Shown in pieces: positions 63,168 through 64,000 of a stretch of 64,000 nucleotides of DNA (the first letter of the stretch is position 1; the number at the start of each line of letters is the position of its first letter). Source of the stretch: a marine gamma proteobacterium HTCC2148 (GTDB taxonomy: Bacteria; Pseudomonadota; Gammaproteobacteria; Pseudomonadales; Halieaceae); the NCBI GenBank assembly GCA_000156295.1, contig DS999225.1, positions 130,852 through 194,851 on the forward strand, given 5' to 3'. A model generated the notes under the pieces. The model saw only the letters and a program-made list of their open reading frames with translations, was not told the DNA's origin and ran no database searches. The translations under genes were made by a program, and so were the position numbers.

Positions 63168-64000
63168 TCAAGTCGTTATAACCAGGCGCAAAGCCTGCAG
63201 CTGCAGACTGGCGTGTTGTATGTGAATCGCACATTCCTCGATGCGATAGCGCAGGTGCTCCAGTTCTTCCTCCCGGATCGCGGGGTTGAGTTGTCGCAGC
63301 GCTTCGAGTCGTGCCAATTCTGCGCCCAGATCATTGCGCATCCGATCCTCGGCTTCCGTTAACACTGCTTTAAGCTTTGCCTCTGCCTGGGCATTGGCAA
63401 GGCTCATCTTGGCATCCACTTCCTTGTGAACCTGTTTAATGATGGCCAAGGCCGTGGCTTTTTTGACCTTTTCTACCAGCGCATTCAAACGCTCATGAGG
63501 CACCAGCTCAGCCAGTTGCTTGCCGCGAGCATCTACCAGCAGTCGGATTGGCGACAGGGGCAGGAAGCGTTCTACCTGCAGCGCTTTTGGCGCTACACAG
63601 TTGATGGTGAACACGGCCTCGAGCAACATGGTACCCGCGGGAACACCCTTCAATTTCAGCGTTCCGATGGCGGCATTACCCAGCTCAGTGGAGTACACCA
63701 TTTCCATGGCTTCCTGGATCATCGGGTGCTCCCAGGTAACAAACTCCATATCTTCCCGGGACAGGCCTTTTTCCCGGCTGAAGGTAACAGTCGTGCCTTC
63801 TTCGCCTACATAGGGAAAGTGTCCGGTTAGCATGTGCTCCGAGGGACGCAGGATCAGCGTATGCTCGGAATGAAATTCCTGGTCGACACCAAAAGCCTCG
63901 CACAGTGCTTCCAGATAGTTTTCCAGTGTGTCCCCCGACTCCAGGGACTCGATTTCCTCTATCAGAGTCTCGGCAACTTCACGCTTGCATGAGTTTCTTT
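63168..64000 (-). CDS. rapA: RNA polymerase-associated protein RapA (HepA), C-terminal part
   Basis: The frame is open to the right edge; 276 codons of the C-terminus are present and the catalytic SWI/SNF domains are outside. The visible sequence (ILRPSEHMLTGHFP, FSREKGLSREDMEFVTWEHPMI, LQVERFLPLSPIRLLVD, ELARLEALRQLNPAIREEEL, LQLQALRLVIT) follows the RapA C-terminal domain block by block. RapA is an ATPase that recycles RNA polymerase. Its presence supports a gammaproteobacterial host. It is convergent with the lipoprotein gene. Confidence 0.92.
   Translation of the reverse strand, partial: RNSCKREVAETLIEEIESLESGDTLENYLEALCEAFGVDQEFHSEHTLILRPSEHMLTGHFPYVGEEGTTVTFSREKGLSREDMEFVTWEHPMIQEAMEMVYSTELGNAAIGTLKLKGVPAGTMLLEAVFTINCVAPKALQVERFLPLSPIRLLVDARGKQLAELVPHERLNALVEKVKKATALAIIKQVHKEVDAKMSLANAQAEAKLKAVLTEAEDRMRNDLGAELARLEALRQLNPAIREEELEHLRYRIEECAIHIQHASLQLQALRLVITT

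Noticed and set aside
1-64000. CRISPR arrays, tRNA or rRNA genes, transposases, integrases or phage genes
   Set aside because: I saw no spaced direct repeats, no tRNA-like cloverleaf next to gene ends, and no transposase or integrase motif in any frame.

Overview
The window reads as chromosomal DNA of an aerobic, heterotrophic, probably marine gammaproteobacterium. This is an inference. The right edge holds the 3' end of a RapA/HepA-type gene, a typical gammaproteobacterial protein, and there is a TonB receptor of the catabolic type, a sulfatase, a YfiR-type protein, a GGDEF protein and a large set of acyl-CoA enzymes. No rRNA, tRNA, insertion sequence, prophage or CRISPR array is visible. 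Genes are dense and many overlap by 4 bp (ATGA or GTGA), so most lie in translationally coupled operons.

Region 1 (1-20.2 kb) looks like a one-carbon / N-methyl catabolic island. A BetI-like TetR regulator fused to a GNAT domain runs off the left edge. It diverges from purU (formyl-THF deformylase), a class III aminotransferase and a PAPS sulfotransferase. Then come two paralogous three-gene cassettes, one on each strand. Each contains two GAGHNG-type flavoproteins (here A and B) and one stand-alone GcvT-like folate protein. Between them sit an AraC regulator, a DM13 protein, a YfiR-like protein with a hybrid histidine kinase, and a Rieske oxygenase. The combination suggests FAD-dependent oxidative demethylation with transfer of the C1 unit to THF, as in dimethylglycine or sarcosine dehydrogenase but split over three polypeptides. 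PurU would help recycle the folate.

Region 2 (20.2-26.7 kb) holds a TonB-dependent receptor downstream of an exact FNR/Anr-type box (TTGAT-N4-ATCAA), closed by a strong bidirectional terminator. Beyond it, on the minus strand, are a TPR-sulfotransferase and a beta-propeller-like protein, divergent from an aspartyl/asparaginyl beta-hydroxylase-like enzyme.

Region 3 (26.7-43.2 kb) is a second amine / quaternary-ammonium module. It contains an MFS transporter, a second Rieske oxygenase, a trimethylamine/dimethylglycine dehydrogenase-like flavoprotein with a 4Fe-4S motif, and an AraC regulator fused to a SnoaL-like domain. It continues with a PuuA-like glutamine-synthetase-family ligase, two PuuB-like oxidases facing away from each other, a GFA-type zinc protein, a cupin, a fifth GAGHNG flavoprotein, a sodium:solute symporter that appears to start at ATA, and a molybdopterin oxidoreductase.

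Region 4 (43.2-60.8 kb) is dominated by acyl-CoA and ester metabolism: sulfatase, alpha/beta hydrolases, thiolase, two crotonases, an APH-like kinase, acyl-CoA dehydrogenase, SDR, a CaiB/racemase-family enzyme and an MBL hydrolase. SprT-like, DUF748, AraC and GGDEF genes lie among them. Region 5 (60.8-64 kb) has a DUF389 membrane protein with a lipid-kinase-like N-terminus, a small possibly truncated lipoprotein, and the C-terminal part of RapA.

All functional calls come from reading motifs and family resemblance by eye. No database search was run, and substrates of the catabolic modules are not determined by the sequence alone.
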